A stretch of DNA of 64,000 nucleotides from Arthrobotrys musiformis (Eukaryota; Ascomycota; Orbiliomycetes; Orbiliales; Orbiliaceae): assembly GCA_036971715.1 (NCBI GenBank), contig JAVHJL010000007.1:3100001-3164000 (forward strand). The letters are read 5' to 3'. A program made the position numbers and the translations under genes. Each line of letters opens with the position of its first letter. Positions within the stretch are counted from its first letter, which is position 1. The notes below the pieces were generated by a model that saw only the letters and a list, made by a program, of their open reading frames with translations, had not been told where the DNA came from and searched no databases. Below, in pieces: positions 61,001-64,000 of the stretch.

Positions 61001-62952
61001 AAAACGGCCTGAAACGATAAGTGCTCATGGTTGGTAAAATAAAAGAGGATTGGGTGTATGTAAAGACAGAATGATCAGCTCGGTTACAGTAATGTGAGTT
61101 TACTCCTTTTGGGGGATAAGGTGCCATTGCACAACATCGCATCTAAAGGTGTCCATCGGCGTCCTTTGGCCTCGCGAGCGCACTGTGCATGAGAGATGCA
61201 TCAACTCGGACGCCCCAGAGCTCTTCCTCTCGCCGGAAGATTGCGCCAGGAAAATGGCTCGAGCTCACCAATTCTCAGAAAGAGTTTATCAATGATACCG
61301 CATTTCCCCGCTGCAGACTAGTACCCGCTCCAAATTCCCGCGAGACGTACCGTGCATACGGACTGCCTGAGAGGGTCGTACAAGGATCGCTGCCTGCCCA
61401 CCACATGGCTTCAATTTCTCCAAGCCTTCCTCTAAAAATTCCTTTGGGCAATACACCTTCATAAGCAACGAACGACCCCTGCATACCGCAGAAATCCTCT
61501 GGCTAGAGTATTTCATATTTTTTTGTATATGTCAACATGCACAATTCTAGATTTGCGAATTGACAGCCCGAAATATGCATGTTTGAAGGAGATTTTATAT
61601 ATATCTAGTAATGAAAAGATTATAGCAGGAAGAGCGCCTGCCGCATCTACGGCATGCATTCCTTTGCGAGGTGAAGGGAAAGGAAGGGGGGAGTTTTGGG
61701 GCTCCTGGGCCGCCGGGAGGTTCTTGAGTACCTGGTACATTCGCGATATCTGCGCCCCGCAATCTGTCGATGCGTCGATGCTGCTTTATCCTCGTGCCGG
61801 CGAGGATCGATTATCAGGACTTTTATGCATCTGGGGACTTGGGGGTTTATTCCCCGGAAATACAGGTCCCTGCAAAAAGACCATGTGGCCTAAATATCCT
61901 ACATATGACTCTTGCCGGCCACGGGTGTGCGTTTGGATACTTTCCCGTAAATACATTCATCTTTGCATGGTATGGCGAAGGAAACTGCTCTACCGCAAAA
62001 GAATTAAAAAGCAATTCAAGATCTATACAGTAGTCAACCTCAGAGTACCATCTATGCGACCGTGAAAAACATAGGCCTGCATGCATATCATTTCAAATCT
62101 GGATCCTCGGTTTCAAAGCGCTGGACTTACCGACTTCTTGCTACTTGCAGGATTGAAACTAAACTATCCACCCCTATAACCCCTAAGGCCGTTGCGCTGC
62201 ACATTTGCCAAGAAACTTTCACAGAACTTCTCGAAAATCTTAAGACGGCGGTATAGTGTAATTTGAGAATGCTGCGAATCGCCTGCGTTGCTGCACATTG
62301 TATCGCAATGACGGTCTTAAGATCTTGCCACTCTTCACAGGATCGCATAGATCTAGACTTGCCATTCACTCGTGAAAGGAGCCCTTACAAGGCCTATGTG
62401 CCAAACCATTGAAATATGCAATTGCGAATGGACGCACTAGTCGTGGCCTTGAAGCCACGCCGATGCAGCACTTGGTGCGGAGTGCGAAGTGCGAACCTAC
62501 AATGCATGCGCAAATGCATTGCAAATGTCCCAAAATAAAATATAGACTATACAATAGAAAATATTTAGGTATAACACACCAATGGTTTGGTCTAGGGTAG
62601 ATTCGAAGGAATGTTTTCGGCCTCTATCGCTAGAGTGCGAAAACATACGTCTACCTGGACCACCCTGGGTGAGGCTGGGAACGAGACCACGTCTACCCAT
62701 TATATGGGCCGGGGTTATGGCAGGATATTTATCGAATTGACATTTCGAGGTTTAGTGGAGGTTCATGAACATCTTGCTATGGAGCTGCAGGACCCATAAC
62801 CCTCCACACTATTGTACGTATATATATTAATGTCGTCTGGTTCGAAGATATTAATGTATCAATATAAAACCTTGCATTCAAGACTTGCAGATATTGGGGA
62901 CGTAATTAAATCTATCCTGCCATAACCCTAGCCTATAGTATATCCTTACGAT

Positions 62953-62974
62953 TGTACATACAATTGTATGTACA
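62953..62974. repeat. Perfect 22-base palindrome
   Basis: TGTACATACAA is followed directly by its reverse complement TTGTATGTACA. It may be a chance AT-rich palindrome; no neighbouring gene gives it a role. Confidence 0.7.
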
Positions 62975-64000
62975 GTTGGCACATTGGAACGCCTCTCCTG
63001 TCAATTAGCTGCAGCTGGCTGGCACACCCAGTTTTGATTCACGACCGCGTGGCTGTATCCGCCACTACTTTTGATCAGGTTGACTACGCGTATACGGATC
63101 GATCCTATATAATATACATACGTACATACGCACCTGCACGGTATAAGTGAAACGGGATTCCAGCTACGATCGTTTCATTATAATCTCCAGATTCTAGTTT
63201 GTATCTCATTTCGGGTTCAGTGGTAGCAAGCATATTAAATATGGATGACACACTTTTTGCATCGCCTTGAATGTATATTCCGTTCTATAAACATGTGTAT
63301 CACATTTGTGGCGATGATTCTAAACCTAGATCGAGGACAACGAATGACCCCACCTAGGCTTGTTAATAGGGGATAGTTGCCCGTTAGGGCGAACCAAAGA
63401 GGGTACCGTCGAAGGGTTTGAAAGCACTATATTCCTCGCACATAAAGCAGTACCATATAGTTCTCTGCAATGGGACCGAATTCCCCTCATATACACCATA
63501 TGCACGTATATATATATACGTAGCAAGCACTCATAGGACCGTCTCTATAACCCCATATCCTTGCAAAATCAAACGTATTCCTGTGAAGTCTCCACAATCT
63601 TAAACTGGGGAGTGACTTCCGTTCCCTTTTTTTTGCCACCCCTCTAGGTGTGAAAAGAACGACACGGAATGTTATCTGAGAGCAAAATAGGCGCCAGGGA
63701 AAATTAGATTTCTCATAGTTAAAACTACCTAATGCATGTGCGGCTCAAATCAAAATGCCAACAATAATAGCGAAATGTAGGCAAACTCTTCGAAAGGATC
63801 CTTCATCTATTTCAGCTGGCCCGGGGTGGCTGACTAACTAAATAGTAAAGTGTCCTCAATCATGATCAAGGGGGAAGCAGGGTTTGATGGGCTTAGCTGG
63901 CCAATGCTATGGTATATTATAGGTCACGGGCGTTCGCCCAGTGCGGTTATTCAGCGGTGAGTTTGACACAAGGTTAGAGTAAAGCTAGTGGGGAACCTGA

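Larger units (their letters stand above)
52141..64000. other. 11.9-kb gene-free spacer to the window end
   Basis: No intact gene found. At about 52376-52830 on the minus strand several short open pieces (for example SSDPLWQGTGQGIEWTGGVF, NYGIPTADIFFVLDALG) look protein-like but are interrupted and in different frames; they may be upstream parts of the remnant at 51.7-52.1 kb. Longer frames at 53036-53545, 58137-58694 and 61523-62065 overlap other open frames and have atypical composition. A T32 run lies at 55018-55049 and a perfect 22-base palindrome near 62953-62974. The last kilobase shows nothing recognisable. Confidence 0.5.

Noticed and set aside
61523..62065. 180-codon plus-strand open frame
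   Set aside because: Overlapped by two other open plus frames and one minus frame, and with no recognisable motif.

Overview
The window looks like nuclear DNA of a filamentous ascomycete (Pezizomycotina). Genes carry short introns of about 57-125 bases with GTAAGT/GTATGT-type donors and some CTAAC branch points. The proteome fits: a fungal-type BTB family, an AP-1-like bZIP factor, an SSU1-type sulfite pump, a giant low-complexity/coiled-coil protein and an intron-bearing tRNA-Val. Very long non-coding spacers are compatible with a truffle-like, expanded genome, but I cannot assign a genus. No bacterial, viral, CRISPR or rRNA signal was seen.

Layout. 0.3-1.2 kb: ribosomal protein uL1 (RPL1/L10a), minus strand, three exons. 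2.1-7.7 kb: two tandem plus-strand BTB/POZ paralogues with the same three-exon, phase-1 structure. Their short third exon is recognisable only by comparing the two. 7.7-12.6 kb: no gene found; homopolymer, purine-rich and decayed sequence. 12.6-13.9 kb: a predicted secreted cysteine-containing protein. 15.3-23.2 kb: an open frame of about 2,600 codons with a Q-rich tract, PAM2-like motifs and a long C-terminal coiled coil; its start codon is unresolved. 24.5-25.1 kb: a tRNA-Val(AAC) gene and a small two-exon gene, both minus strand. 28.4-32.6 kb: a 1,347-residue protein with an ankyrin-like region and a degenerate zinc finger split by an intron. 33.8-35.6 kb: a five-exon TDT-family (SSU1-like) transporter. 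45.0-46.1 kb: a bZIP transcription factor, minus strand.

The spacers at 35.6-45.0 kb and 46.1-64.0 kb are mostly gene-free. They contain A or T runs of 27-32 bases, a strong hairpin, and short spliced-looking coding remnants near 47.96-48.14, 48.47-48.84 and 51.72-52.14 kb, which I read as gene fragments or pseudogenes.

The genes do not form a pathway or cluster. The tandem BTB pair is the only clear local duplication. All exon boundaries are hand-derived from frame, splice consensus and paralogue agreement; none is supported by transcripts.
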